Assembly: GCF_042682915.1 (NCBI RefSeq)
Contig: NZ_JBHUIW010000026.1
Coordinates: 1-64,000 of the forward strand
DNA length: 64,000 nucleotides
Reading direction: 5' to 3'
Source of the DNA: Rhodoplanes azumiensis
Lineage (GTDB): Bacteria; Pseudomonadota; Alphaproteobacteria; Rhizobiales; Xanthobacteraceae
Positions 41,039 to 51,793 of this stretch are shown here, one piece after another. The first letter of the stretch is position 1. Each line of letters opens with the position of its first letter. Under the pieces are notes generated by a model that searched no databases, was not told where the DNA came from, and was given only the letters and a program-made list of their open reading frames with translations. Position numbers and translations under genes: made by a program.

Positions 41039-42106
41039 ATGAGCCGCGTGTCCTCTGCCCTGATGGCCGGAGCGGCCGTGCTCGGCGTCGCCGTCGCGGC
41101 GGGGCCGGCGGTCGCGCAGATGTCGGAGTCGGACCTGATCGTCCGGCTCAACCAGCTCGAGAGCCAGATGCGCCGGATGACCGGCGACCTCGAGCAGGCG
41201 CAGTTCCGCAACCAGCAGCTCGAGCAGCAGCTCAAGCGCATGCAGGAAGATTACGAGTTCCGCTTCCAGGAGCTCGGCCGTGGCGGCGGACGGGCGGCGC
41301 CGGCGGGCACCGCGGCGGCCGGCCGGCGCGCCGAGGCGCCCGCGCCGGGCCAGCAGGCCTATGCGCCGCCCGCCGGCGCGACCGAGCTGCCGCCGCCGGC
41401 CGCCGCGCCGCAGCCCTATGGCGGCTCGCCCGCTTATGCCTCCGCCGACACCGGCGCGACCGCCGCGGCGCCGGCCCCGACCGGCCGCGGCCGGCGCCGC
41501 GACGCCTTCGACCCGACCCAGCGGCCGGATGCGCCGGGCGCGCCGCGGGTGCTCGGGCAGCCGGGCGCGCCGCTCGACCTCGGCAGCATGGCGGCCGCCG
41601 CCAGCGCCGACCCGTCGCTCGCCCGCGGCGCGGCCGCCGGCGCCGGGGGAGCACTGCCGGCCCCACCGCCCCGCAACCCGAACGCGACCGGCGCCCAGAT
41701 GGCGACCCTGCCGCCCGGCGGCGGACCGAAGGACGAGTACGACCTCGGCTACGGCTACGTGCTGCGCAAGGACTACCCGCTCGCCGAGCAGACCTTCCGG
41801 GACTTTCTGCGGAAATATCCCGGCGACCGGCTGGCGCTCGACGCCCAGTACTGGCTCGGCGAGAGCCTTTTCCTGCAGAAGAATTTCCGCGAGGCCGCCG
41901 ACGCCTTCCTGGTGCTGACCCAGAAGGCCGGCAACCACCCGAAGGGCGCCGACGCCTTCCTGCGGCTCGGCCAGTCGCTCGCCGCCCTGAACCAGAAGGA
42001 CATGGCCTGTGCGAGCTTCGCCCAGGTCGGCGCCCGCTACCCACGCGCCTCGGTCAACCTCAAGCAGACGGTCGAGCGCGAACAGAAGCGTGTCCGCTGC
42101 CTGTGA
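41039..42106 (+). CDS. ybgF: Tol-Pal system protein YbgF (CpoB)
   Basis: A 355-residue periplasmic protein: signal peptide to about residue 24, a coiled coil (about 28-80, QLESQMRRMTGDLEQAQFRNQQLEQ), a long Ala/Pro/Gly-rich linker, and C-terminal TPR repeats (about 225-350) with YRKYPGDRLALDAQYWLGE-type sequence. CpoB coordinates Tol-Pal function with cell-wall synthesis at the septum. A GTG 9 bases upstream is an alternative start. Its end overlaps the probable tilS start. Confidence 0.9.
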   Translation: MSRVSSALMAGAAVLGVAVAAGPAVAQMSESDLIVRLNQLESQMRRMTGDLEQAQFRNQQLEQQLKRMQEDYEFRFQELGRGGGRAAPAGTAAAGRRAEAPAPGQQAYAPPAGATELPPPAAAPQPYGGSPAYASADTGATAAAPAPTGRGRRRDAFDPTQRPDAPGAPRVLGQPGAPLDLGSMAAAASADPSLARGAAAGAGGALPAPPPRNPNATGAQMATLPPGGGPKDEYDLGYGYVLRKDYPLAEQTFRDFLRKYPGDRLALDAQYWLGESLFLQKNFREAADAFLVLTQKAGNHPKGADAFLRLGQSLAALNQKDMACASFAQVGARYPRASVNLKQTVEREQKRVRCL

Positions 42107-43325
42107 GCCACCGGACCCTGCCGGCGACCTCGGCGCCGACCTCGGCCCCGACCTCGGCCCCGACCTCGGCCCCGTCGACGCGGCGCCGATCGGCGACGCC
42201 GAGGCCGCCGCGCTGTTCGCCGATCTCGCGCCTCTCCCGGCCCTGATCCTCGCCGTCTCGGGTGGCCCCGACTCCGTCGCGCTGCTGTGGCTCGCCGCCC
42301 GTTGGCGGGCCGCGCTGGCCGACGGGCCGCGCCTCGTCGCCGTGACGGTCGACCACGGCTTGCGGCCCGCCGCCGCCGCCGAGGCCGCCGCGGTCGGCGC
42401 GCTCGCCGAAACGCTCGGCGTCGTGCACCTCGTGCTGCGCTGGACCGGCGACAAGCCGACGGCCGGCCTGCAGGAAGCGGCCCGCGCGGCGCGCTATCGC
42501 CTGCTCGCCGCGGCGGCCCGCGAGGCCGGCGCCGGCCACATCCTCACCGCCCACACCCGCGACGACCAGGCCGAGACGGTGCTGTTCCGCCTCGCCCGCG
42601 GCAGTGGATTGTCGGGACTCGCCGGTATGGCGCGGGTGGCGCCGGTGCCGTGTGCCTCTTCACCTCTCCCCGCGTGCGGGGAGAGGGCCAAGGCGCTCCT
42701 CCTCCGCCCCTTCCTCGACATCCCGAAGACCCGGCTGGTGGCGACGCTGCGCGCGGCCGGCATTGCGTTCGCCGACGACCCGTCGAATCGTGATCCACGA
42801 TTCACTCGTTCGCGGCTGCGCCGCCTCGCGCCGGCTCTGGCCGCCGAGGGGCTGTCGCCGGCGCGCCTCGCTCGTTTCGCCGCGCGCATGCGCCGGGCCG
42901 ACGCGGCGCTGGAGGAGGCGACCGACCGGCTCGCGGCCACCCTCGGCATCGCCCCGGAGGTCGCGTCCCCCCCCCTCGGCACGGCCCTTCGGGTGGACGC
43001 CATCGCCTGGGCCAAGGCCCCGGAAGAGCTGCGAATTCGCCTGCTCGGCCGGCTCGTCGCGGCGGCCGCGACCGAGGGGCCGGTGGAGCTCGGGAAGCTG
43101 GAGATCGTGGCGACGGCGCTCGCCGCGGCGCTGGCCGGCTCCGCCACGACGGCGGAGAGCGGCACGCCGGTGGCGCCCGATGCGCGGTTTCGCCGCACGC
43201 TCGCCGGTGCCATGGTGACGGTGTCGAACGGCCGACTCACCATCGCTCCCGCCCCGGCCCGCCGGGACAGGCGAAACGCCGCGGGCGGCCCCGGAACGCC
43301 GGGGACTAGGCCTGCGCAAACGTGA
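42090..43325 (+). CDS. tilS: tRNA(Ile)-lysidine synthetase TilS
   Basis: A 411-residue enzyme that makes lysidine at C34 of tRNA-Ile2, required to read AUA. The PP-loop ATP motif SGGPDS is at about 57-62, followed by HTRDDQAETVLFRLARGSGLSGLAGM and FLDIPKTRL...FADDPSNRD. Two oddities are visible. Four 12-bp tandem repeats near the N-terminus encode DLGA/DLGP units. An intergenic-type palindrome is inserted in frame at about residues 187-200 (SSPLPACGERAK). The start is uncertain; GTG 42090 overlaps ybgF by 17 bases. The C-terminal domain is shorter than in E. coli. Confidence 0.9.
   Translation: MSAACEPPDPAGDLGADLGPDLGPDLGPVDAAPIGDAEAAALFADLAPLPALILAVSGGPDSVALLWLAARWRAALADGPRLVAVTVDHGLRPAAAAEAAAVGALAETLGVVHLVLRWTGDKPTAGLQEAARAARYRLLAAAAREAGAGHILTAHTRDDQAETVLFRLARGSGLSGLAGMARVAPVPCASSPLPACGERAKALLLRPFLDIPKTRLVATLRAAGIAFADDPSNRDPRFTRSRLRRLAPALAAEGLSPARLARFAARMRRADAALEEATDRLAATLGIAPEVASPPLGTALRVDAIAWAKAPEELRIRLLGRLVAAAATEGPVELGKLEIVATALAAALAGSATTAESGTPVAPDARFRRTLAGAMVTVSNGRLTIAPAPARRDRRNAAGGPGTPGTRPAQT
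42126..42173 (+). repeat. 12-bp tandem repeat in tilS
   Basis: Four head-to-tail copies of GACCTCGGCCCC (first copy GACCTCGGCGCC) encode DLGADLGPDLGPDLGP just before the PP-loop domain. Confidence 0.9.
42663..42686 (+). repeat. family B palindrome inside the tilS reading frame
   Basis: CCTCTCCCCGC-GT-GCGGGGAGAGG, the same hairpin found between genes at 17600, 31134, 39961 and 45547, here translated as part of TilS. Confidence 0.85.
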
Positions 43326-43500
43326 AGAAATCCCGTTCACCACGGGATCCGCCACGTCGTCGCATCCGGGCCTGTGTGCTTGTGGGGCGGGGACGAGGCT
43401 CTTACATTGGCGTCATGCCCCGACCTACCGGTGCGTGCGGCCTGGAATTCGCCTGCCAACCGCCCACGGTCACATGAGCCACGGGGCACGAGGACGCCTG

Positions 43501-45426
<1,926 letters not shown>

Positions 45427-45448
45427 TCCGGGCGAGAGCCAACGACGC

Positions 45449-45482
45449 GAAAACGCCCGCCTGTCGCGGGCGTTTTCTTTTG
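45449..45482 (+). terminator. rho-independent terminator of ftsH
   Basis: A 12-bp stem GAAAACGCCCGC / GCGGGCGTTTTC with a CTGTC loop followed by TTTT. Confidence 0.93.
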
Positions 45483-45546
45483 AGCCGCAGGCACGCGGCG
45501 AGGATCGTTCGCAGCGCCTCGAGCCGACCCCCCGGCGCTGCGACGT

Positions 45547-45571
45547 CCCTCTCCCCGCCTGCGGGGAGAGG
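45547..45571. repeat. family B palindromic repeat
   Basis: CCCTCTCCCCGC-CT-GCGGGGAGAGG, a single hairpin between the ftsH terminator and azlC. Confidence 0.7.
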
Positions 45572-45639
45572 TGACGCACTCACCGCTCCTGCTGCTCGGC
45601 ACTCTTCGTCAGCTCTCCACGTTCGAGCTCCACCCCGAC

Positions 45640-46377
45640 ATGACGGCCCGTCCGCCTCCGACCTCCGATGCCCCCGCCGGTCCGGTGCCGGTCACCCGCG
45701 CCGGCTTTCTGCACGGCATGCGGCTCGCGCTGCCCGTGATGCCGGGCATGATGGCGATTGCGCTCGCCACCGGCGCCTCGGCGGCGCGTGTCGGGCTCTC
45801 CTTCGGCGAGAACCTGGCGATGTGCGTGACCATGTTCGCGTCGGCCTCGCAGCTCGTCGTGCTGGAGCTGTGGCCGAAGGAGTTCTCTCCCGGCACCGTT
45901 CTGGGCCTGACACTGATCGCGCTGACCGTGAACGCCCGCATGCTGCTGATCACGGCGACGCTGCGGCCGTGGTTCGGCGCCATGCCGCCGTGGATCTATC
46001 CGGTCCTGCATCTGACCTCGGACCCGAGCTGGATCGTCTCGATGCGCTACCGCGCCGAGGGCGGCAACGACGCCGGCGTGTTCTTCGGCGCCAGCGTGCT
46101 GCTCGCCTCGTTCTGGCTCGGCTTCACCCAGCTCGGCTTCGCGCTCGGCACCCTGATCGCCGACCCGCGGCGCTGGGGTCTCGACTTCGTGATGCCGGTG
46201 TTCTTCGGCGCCATGCTGGTGCCGCTGTGGCGCGGGCGGCGCGCCGCGCTGCCCTGGATGGTCGCCGGCGCCGTCGCGCTCGTCGTCGAGCGGCTCCTCG
46301 GCGGCTGGACCTTCATCGTCGCGGGCGCGCTCGCGGGAGCGATCACCGGGGGGCTCGTCGATGACCGGCGCGATTGA
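45640..46377 (+). CDS. AzlC family branched-chain amino acid permease
   Basis: A 245-residue membrane protein with the AzlC pattern: GMRLALPVMPGMMAIALATG, MTMFASASQLVVLELW-like helix and LTVNARMLLITATLRPWF. With its small partner it exports branched-chain amino acids or analogues such as azaleucine. ATG 45640 gives the usual N-terminus; upstream in-frame GTG 45571 falls in a repeat. It overlaps the azlD-type gene by 17 bases. Confidence 0.87.
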   Translation: MTARPPPTSDAPAGPVPVTRAGFLHGMRLALPVMPGMMAIALATGASAARVGLSFGENLAMCVTMFASASQLVVLELWPKEFSPGTVLGLTLIALTVNARMLLITATLRPWFGAMPPWIYPVLHLTSDPSWIVSMRYRAEGGNDAGVFFGASVLLASFWLGFTQLGFALGTLIADPRRWGLDFVMPVFFGAMLVPLWRGRRAALPWMVAGAVALVVERLLGGWTFIVAGALAGAITGGLVDDRRD

Positions 46378-46720
46378 TCCGGCGACCGCGGGCCTCGCCG
46401 CGAGTGGCCTCGCCGACGGCGATCTCGGCGTGTGGATCGCCGTCGCGGCCATGGCGCTCGTCACCTATGCGATGCGGGCCGGCGGCTTCTGGATGATGGG
46501 CCGGGTGCCGCTGACGCCGCGCGTGCAGCGCATGCTCGCCGCCCTGCCCGGCTCGATCGTCGCCGCGACGGTGCTGCCCATCGTCGTCAACGGCGGCGCC
46601 GTGGCGGCCGCGGCAGTCGGCGCCGGCGTGCTCACCATGTGGATCGCCCGCAACGATTTCCTCGCCGTGATGGTCGGCATGGCGGTGGCCGCCGCGGCCC
46701 GCGCGGCCGGGTTGGCGTAG
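46361..46720 (+). CDS. AzlD family small permease subunit
   Basis: A 119-residue protein with four hydrophobic segments. MALVTYAMRAGGFWMMGRVPLTPRVQRMLAALPGS is the AzlD signature region. It forms the two-component exporter with the AzlC protein encoded immediately upstream, with overlapping frames. Confidence 0.85.
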   Translation: MTGAIDPATAGLAASGLADGDLGVWIAVAAMALVTYAMRAGGFWMMGRVPLTPRVQRMLAALPGSIVAATVLPIVVNGGAVAAAAVGAGVLTMWIARNDFLAVMVGMAVAAAARAAGLA

Positions 46721-46760
46721 CCGCGGCCTGGACGCGGTCCGGCGACGCGTCGATCCGCTC

Positions 46761-46829
46761 GTCCCCGCGAAGGCGGGAACCCAAGGGCGACACGACGTGG
46801 CGCCCTGGATGCCCGCCTTCGCGGGCAAG
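46761..46829. repeat. intergenic inverted repeat
   Basis: GTCCCCGCGAAGGCGGGAACCCA and TGGATGCCCGCCTTCGCGGGCAA are complementary, another rhizobial-type palindromic element, between azlD and the DUF4424 gene. Confidence 0.7.
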
Positions 46830-46907
46830 AGCGGAGGGGCGGGGGCGCGCCGGCGAGACGTGATAGAACGGCCCGATACGAGCTTCTCGTTTCCGGAGAT
46901 CACGACG

Positions 46908-47936
46908 ATGCGGACCAAACACGCCGTCACGCTGACGCTGACGCTGGCGCTCGGCCTCGCCGCGGGCGGCGCGCGGGCGAACGACTCCACGGCCGAGCTC
47001 GCCACCGGCGGACTCGTGTTCGTGAAGAACGACGCCATTCAGATGCTGGCCGAGGATCTGTTCGTCTCCGCCACCGAGATCAAGGTGCGCTACCGCTTCT
47101 TCAACCGCAGCGCCCAGGACGTCACCGTCCACGTCGCCTTCCCGATGCCGGACATCAAGGTCGACGGCCCCGATCAGAACATCGCGGTGCCGACCGAGGA
47201 TCCGGTCAACCTGCTCGGCTTCTCGACCACGGTGAACGGCGCGCCCGTCCGCACCGATGTCGAGCAGCGCGTCACCGGCGCCGACGGCGTCGATCGCACG
47301 GCCCTGCTGCGGCGCCTCGGGGTGCCGCTCGCGCCGCATCTGGAGGCGACCGGCGCGGCGCTCGACCGGCTGCCCAAGGACAAATGGGACGAGCTTTTGA
47401 AGCTCGACCTCGCCTATGTGGACGAGTACGACGCCGGCAAGGGCATGGAGCGGCACCTCGCCCCGCGCTGGAGCCTGAAGACGACCTTCTACTGGCAGCA
47501 AATCTTTCCGGCCCGCGGCGAGACCGTGATCGAGCATCGCTACACGCCGAGCGTGGGCGCCAGCGTGCAGACCTCGCTCGGCGCGCCGTCGATGGCGCGT
47601 GATCCGGAGATCGTCGCGCACATCAAGAGATACTGCATCGAGAACGATCTTCTCGCGACCCTGGAGCGCGCCCGGAAAACGGCGAAGGCGGAGTTCGGCC
47701 CGCCCTATTCGGAGCAGCGCATCGACTACGTGCTCTCCACCGGCGCCAACTGGTCCGGCCCGATCCGCGACTTTCGCCTGGTCGTCGACAAGGGCGATCC
47801 CGACAGCCTGATCAGCTTCTGCGGCACCGGCGTTCAAAAGATCGGCCCGACCACGTTCGAGATGCGCAAGACCGACTTCACCCCGACGGGCGATCTTTCG
47901 GTGCTGATCCTGAAGAAGATCAAGCCGCCGCCGTGA
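46908..47936 (+). CDS. DUF4424 family exported protein
   Basis: A 342-residue protein with a signal peptide (about 1-24, cleavage after GARA). The mature part follows the DUF4424 pattern: NDSTAELATGGLVFVKNDAIQMLAEDLFVS, VRYRFFNRSAQDVTVHVAFPMPDI and PARGETVIEHRYTPSVGAS. Probably periplasmic; function unknown. A single gene. Confidence 0.83.
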   Translation: MRTKHAVTLTLTLALGLAAGGARANDSTAELATGGLVFVKNDAIQMLAEDLFVSATEIKVRYRFFNRSAQDVTVHVAFPMPDIKVDGPDQNIAVPTEDPVNLLGFSTTVNGAPVRTDVEQRVTGADGVDRTALLRRLGVPLAPHLEATGAALDRLPKDKWDELLKLDLAYVDEYDAGKGMERHLAPRWSLKTTFYWQQIFPARGETVIEHRYTPSVGASVQTSLGAPSMARDPEIVAHIKRYCIENDLLATLERARKTAKAEFGPPYSEQRIDYVLSTGANWSGPIRDFRLVVDKGDPDSLISFCGTGVQKIGPTTFEMRKTDFTPTGDLSVLILKKIKPPP

Positions 47937-48078
47937 GGCCGCGCCGGCCGCGCCGTGACGACGGGTGCTGGCGGCGGGCCGCTGACGGCGAGGTCGCGGC
48001 GTCGCCACCCGTGGTGGCGTTTCGCCGGCGGTGATGCTACCCTTTCGGCGAACCGAAGGGTCGGAAGGTGACCCCCGC

Positions 48079-49281
48079 ATGACTTCTGCACGGCCGCGTG
48101 CCGGCGTGCTGCGCATCCGCAGCGGCGACCACGAGCGCGTCACCTATGTCGAGCTGTTCTTCGACCTCGTCTTCGTCTTCGCAGTCACGCAGCTCTCGCA
48201 TCTGCTGCTCGAGCAGCCGACGCCGCTCGGCGTGCTGCACGTCGCCATGCTGCTCTCGGCCGTTTGGTGGGTGTGGATCGACACCTCCTGGGTGACCAAT
48301 TGGGTCGATCCGCAGACCGTGCCGGTGCGGATCCTGCTGTTCGCGATGATGCTGGCCGGCCTGGTGCTGGCGACCTCGCTGCCGCTCGCATTCGAGACGC
48401 GGGCCCACATCTTCGTCGGCGCCTACCTGGCCATGCAGCTCGGTCGGCCGCTCTTCATGCTGTGGGCGACGCGCCGAGCCAGCCCCGGCAACTTTCTCAA
48501 CTTCCAACGCATCACCGCCTGGGCGGTGCTCAGCGCTCCGCTGTGGATCGCCGGCGCGATCCTCGACGGGGAGATGCGGCTCGCGGCCTGGGCGGCCGCG
48601 CTGGTGCTGGAGTTCTCGGCGCCGGCCACCGGCTTCTGGACACCCGGGCTCGGCCGCTCCGTGTCGGGCGACTGGGACGTCGAAGGCCATCACCTCGCCG
48701 AACGTTGCGCCCTGTTCGTGATCATCGCGCTCGGCGAGTCGATCCTGGTCACCGGCGCGACCTTCGGCAAGATGGAGTGGACGGCCCCGACGATCGCGGC
48801 CGCGGTCACTGCGTTCGTCGGCAGCGTCGCCATGTGGTGGATCTATTTCAACATGGGGGCCGAGAAAGGCACCGAGCGGATCGCCGAGGCCGACGATCCG
48901 GGACGGCTCGCACGCGTCGCCTACACGTATGTGCACCTGCTGCCGGTCGCCGGCATCATCGTCTCGGCGGTCAGCGACGAGCTGGTGCTGGCGCATCCGA
49001 CCGGCCCGGCCAATGTCGAGACCGTGGCCGCCGTGATCGGCGGCAACGCGCTCTTCCTGCTCGGCAATCTTCTGTTCAAGCGTATCCTGTTCGGCCGCCC
49101 GGCGCTGTCCCACATGATCGGGCTCGGCCTGCTCGCACTGCTGGCGCCGGCCGCCGTGCTGATGTCGCCGCTCGCCTTGGCCGCCGCCGGCAACCTGGTG
49201 CTGATCGTGGTGGCGGCGTGGGAAACCTGGTCGCTGCGCGACGCGGTCGAAGCCGGGGCCGAGGTGGAGGTGGAGGTCTGA
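48079..49281 (+). CDS. low temperature requirement protein A (LtrA) family membrane protein
   Basis: A 400-residue protein with about 11-12 transmembrane segments. VTYVELFFDLVFVFAVTQLSHLLL at the N-terminus and HLAERCALFVIIALGESIL in the middle are the LtrA signatures. The molecular function of the family is unknown; the name comes from cold-sensitive Listeria mutants. A near-perfect hairpin (ACCCTTTCGG-CGAA-CCGAAGGGT, about 48039-48061) lies directly upstream and may be an operator or leader structure. Confidence 0.88.
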   Translation: MTSARPRAGVLRIRSGDHERVTYVELFFDLVFVFAVTQLSHLLLEQPTPLGVLHVAMLLSAVWWVWIDTSWVTNWVDPQTVPVRILLFAMMLAGLVLATSLPLAFETRAHIFVGAYLAMQLGRPLFMLWATRRASPGNFLNFQRITAWAVLSAPLWIAGAILDGEMRLAAWAAALVLEFSAPATGFWTPGLGRSVSGDWDVEGHHLAERCALFVIIALGESILVTGATFGKMEWTAPTIAAAVTAFVGSVAMWWIYFNMGAEKGTERIAEADDPGRLARVAYTYVHLLPVAGIIVSAVSDELVLAHPTGPANVETVAAVIGGNALFLLGNLLFKRILFGRPALSHMIGLGLLALLAPAAVLMSPLALAAAGNLVLIVVAAWETWSLRDAVEAGAEVEVEV

Positions 49282-49347
49282 CGCGGGCCATCGATCCGGG
49301 ACCGCGGATGCGGCGACCGGACCAGGCCCGATCGATCGACCGGAACG

Positions 49348-49373
49348 AAAAAAGGCCGGGGCGCGCCCCGGCC
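49348..49373 (-). terminator. rho-independent terminator of prpE
   Basis: A perfect palindrome GGCCGGGGCGCGCCCCGGCC followed on the minus strand by TTTTTT. It lies between convergent ltrA-like and prpE genes. Confidence 0.88.
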
Positions 49374-49424
49374 GTCCTGACCACGCGCTCCGGTGGCCTC
49401 CGTGCCACGGCCCCATCCCGACCC

Positions 49425-49452
49425 TCCCCCGCAGGCGGGGGAGGGAGAGGGA
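49425..49452. repeat. family C palindromic repeat
   Basis: CTCCCCCGCAGGCGGGGGAGGGAGAGGG between the prpE terminator and the prpE stop codon. Confidence 0.65.
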
Positions 49453-49482
49453 TGGCGCATCACGCGTCGCCGCCGCGCAGCC

Positions 49483-51450
49483 TCACCCGCCGCCGATGCC
49501 GTGGCCCTTCAGCGCCGCGTCGATCTCGTCGAGCGCCGCGGGGTCGTCGATGGTGGCCGGCATGGTCCACGGGTCGTGGTCGGCGATCTTCTTCATGGTG
49601 CCGCGCAGGATCTTGCCGGAGCGCGTCTTCGGCAGGCGGTTGACGCAGATGGCGATCTTGAACGCGGCGACCGGGCCGATCTTGTCACGCACCAGCTTGA
49701 CGATCTCCTGCTCGATGTCGCTCGGCTTCTTGTCGACGCCGGCCTTGAGGACGACGAAGCCGCACGGCACCTCGCCCTTGAGCTCGTCCTTGATGCCGAT
49801 GACGGCGCATTCGGCGACGTTCGGGTGCGAGGCCAGAACCTCCTCCATGCCGCCCGTCGACAGCCGGTGTCCGGCCACGTTGATGATGTCGTCGGTGCGA
49901 CCCATGATGTAGAGATAGCCGTCCTCGTCCTTGAAGCCGGCATCCGCGGTCTTGTAGTAGCCCGGATACTCGTGGAGATAGCTCTCGACGAAGCGGTCGT
50001 CCTGCTGCCACAGGGTCGGCAGGCAGGCCGGCGGCAGCGGCAGCTTGACGACGATCGAGCCCATCTTGTTGGCGGGCAGCTCGTGGCAGCCCTCGTCGAC
50101 GATGCGCACGTCGTAGCCCGGCATGGCGACGGTCGGGGAGCCGGGCTTCACCGGCAGCCGGCCGAGGCCGACCGGATTGCCGGCGATCGCCCAGGCCGTC
50201 TCGGTCTGCCACCAGTGATCGATCACCGGCACGCCGAGGATGCGCTCGGCCCACATCACGGTATCGGGGTCGGCGCGCTCGCCGGCCAGGAACAGCGCCC
50301 GCAGCTTCGTCAGGTCGTAGCGCTCGAGGTGCTTGGCGTCCGGATCCTCCTTCTTGATCGCCCGGAAGGCGGTCGGCGCCGTGAACATGGTCACGCAATT
50401 GTGCTCGGCGATCACCCGCCAGAAGGCGCCGGCGTCCGGCGTGCCGATCGGCTTGCCCTCGTAGAGGATGGTGGTGCAGCCGTGCAGCAGCGGCGCGTAG
50501 ACGATGTAGGAGTGGCCGACCACCCAGCCGACGTCGGAGGCCGCCCAGTACACCTCGCCGGGGGCGACGTCGTAGAGATTCGGCATCGTCCATTTGAGCG
50601 CGACCATGTGGCCGCCGTTGTCGCGCACCACGCCCTTCGGCTTGCCGGTGGTGCCCGACGTGTAGAGGATGTAGAGCGGATCGGTCGCGGCGACCTGGAC
50701 GCATTCGGCGACGCGGCCCGACTTGAGCGCGGTGGCGCGCAGCGTCGCCCAATCGTGATCACGTCCGGGAATCAGCTCGGCCTGGGTCTGCGGCCGTTGC
50801 AGCACCAGCACGGCGGACGGCTTCTCCGAGGCGAACGTGATGGCGGCGTCGAGCAGCGGCTTGTAGGCGACGACGCGGCCCGGCTCGATGCCGCAGCTCG
50901 CGGTGAGGATCACCTTCGGCTTGGCGTCGTCGATGCGGGTGGCGAGCTCCTTGGCCGCGAAGCCGCCGAACACCACCGAATGGATGGCGCCGATGCGGGC
51001 GCAGGCCAGCATGCCGATCAGCGCCTCCGGCACCATCGGCATGTAGAGGATGACGCGGTCGCCCTTGCCGACGCCGAAGTCGCGCAGGATGGCGGCGAGC
51101 GTGCGCACCTCCTGCAGCAGATCGCCGTAGGTCATCGTGCGCTTGGTCGCCGTGACGGGCGAATCGTAGATGATGGCCGGCTGGTTGGCGCGGCCGTTCA
51201 GCACGTGACGGTCCACCGCGTTGTAGCAGGTGTTGCAGACGCCGCCGACGAACCAGCGGCCGTAGGGGCCGAGGTTCGGATCGAAGATCGTCTTCGGCTT
51301 CTCGTACCAGTCGATCGCCTCGGCGGCCTCGCCCCAGAACGCCACCGGATCCTTCAGCGACTGCGCATAGACCTCGTGATAACGCGTGGCGCCGGCGCCG
51401 GTGTCCTGCCGGGCGGTCTCCAGATGCAATGCGGATGCGGAATTCGTCAC
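49483..51450 (-). CDS. prpE: propionyl-CoA synthetase (acetyl-CoA synthetase family)
   Basis: A 655-residue acyl-CoA synthetase: N-terminal ACAS segment YHEVYAQSLKDPVAFWGEAA, AMP-binding motif YTSGTTGKPKGVV, SCGIEPGRVV and DHWWQTETAWAI characteristic of the PrpE/ACSS3 branch, and the C-terminal catalytic lysine in TRSGKILRG, a site of regulatory acylation. It activates propionate (and perhaps acetate or butyrate) with ATP. GTG at 51450 is chosen because AGGAGG lies 7 bases upstream. It is divergent from the TauE-type gene. Confidence 0.9.
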   Translation of the reverse strand: MTNSASALHLETARQDTGAGATRYHEVYAQSLKDPVAFWGEAAEAIDWYEKPKTIFDPNLGPYGRWFVGGVCNTCYNAVDRHVLNGRANQPAIIYDSPVTATKRTMTYGDLLQEVRTLAAILRDFGVGKGDRVILYMPMVPEALIGMLACARIGAIHSVVFGGFAAKELATRIDDAKPKVILTASCGIEPGRVVAYKPLLDAAITFASEKPSAVLVLQRPQTQAELIPGRDHDWATLRATALKSGRVAECVQVAATDPLYILYTSGTTGKPKGVVRDNGGHMVALKWTMPNLYDVAPGEVYWAASDVGWVVGHSYIVYAPLLHGCTTILYEGKPIGTPDAGAFWRVIAEHNCVTMFTAPTAFRAIKKEDPDAKHLERYDLTKLRALFLAGERADPDTVMWAERILGVPVIDHWWQTETAWAIAGNPVGLGRLPVKPGSPTVAMPGYDVRIVDEGCHELPANKMGSIVVKLPLPPACLPTLWQQDDRFVESYLHEYPGYYKTADAGFKDEDGYLYIMGRTDDIINVAGHRLSTGGMEEVLASHPNVAECAVIGIKDELKGEVPCGFVVLKAGVDKKPSDIEQEIVKLVRDKIGPVAAFKIAICVNRLPKTRSGKILRGTMKKIADHDPWTMPATIDDPAALDEIDAALKGHGIGGG

Positions 51451-51793
51451 GTCGCTTCCTCCTGATCGGCACGCCCTTCGGCTCCGACGCGCGAGCGCAG
51501 GAGCCGGACGCGGCTGCCGTGTTTCTGTCCCGGGGGCTTTTGGCCGCGATTGTGCCGCACTCGCACCGGTTTGCAAGAGTGTTGCCCCTTAGCCTTTGGT
51601 CGTCGAGCGCGGCGGCGGCGCGGCGGACGGGCGGCGGATCGCCACATCCGGGATCGCCATCGGCCGGTCGCCACGGGCGGATCGCAGCATCGGCGCGCCG
51701 CGCAGCCGCACGGACTAATCCATGCTGGCGTGACGCGACCGGATCGGCTTTGATGCGCGGCCCCCGTTTCCCGCCTCACGCCGCCTGTCGACC
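51451..51793. other. divergent intergenic region of 343 bases
   Basis: Contains the promoters of prpE (leftward) and the TauE-type exporter (rightward). No convincing operator or hairpin was found. Confidence 0.4.

Noticed and set aside
43379..43407. Possible heat-shock (RpoH) promoter before ftsH, CTTG...CTTACAT
   Set aside because: The -10 part matches poorly; a heat-shock promoter would be expected for ftsH but the sequence is not good enough to call.
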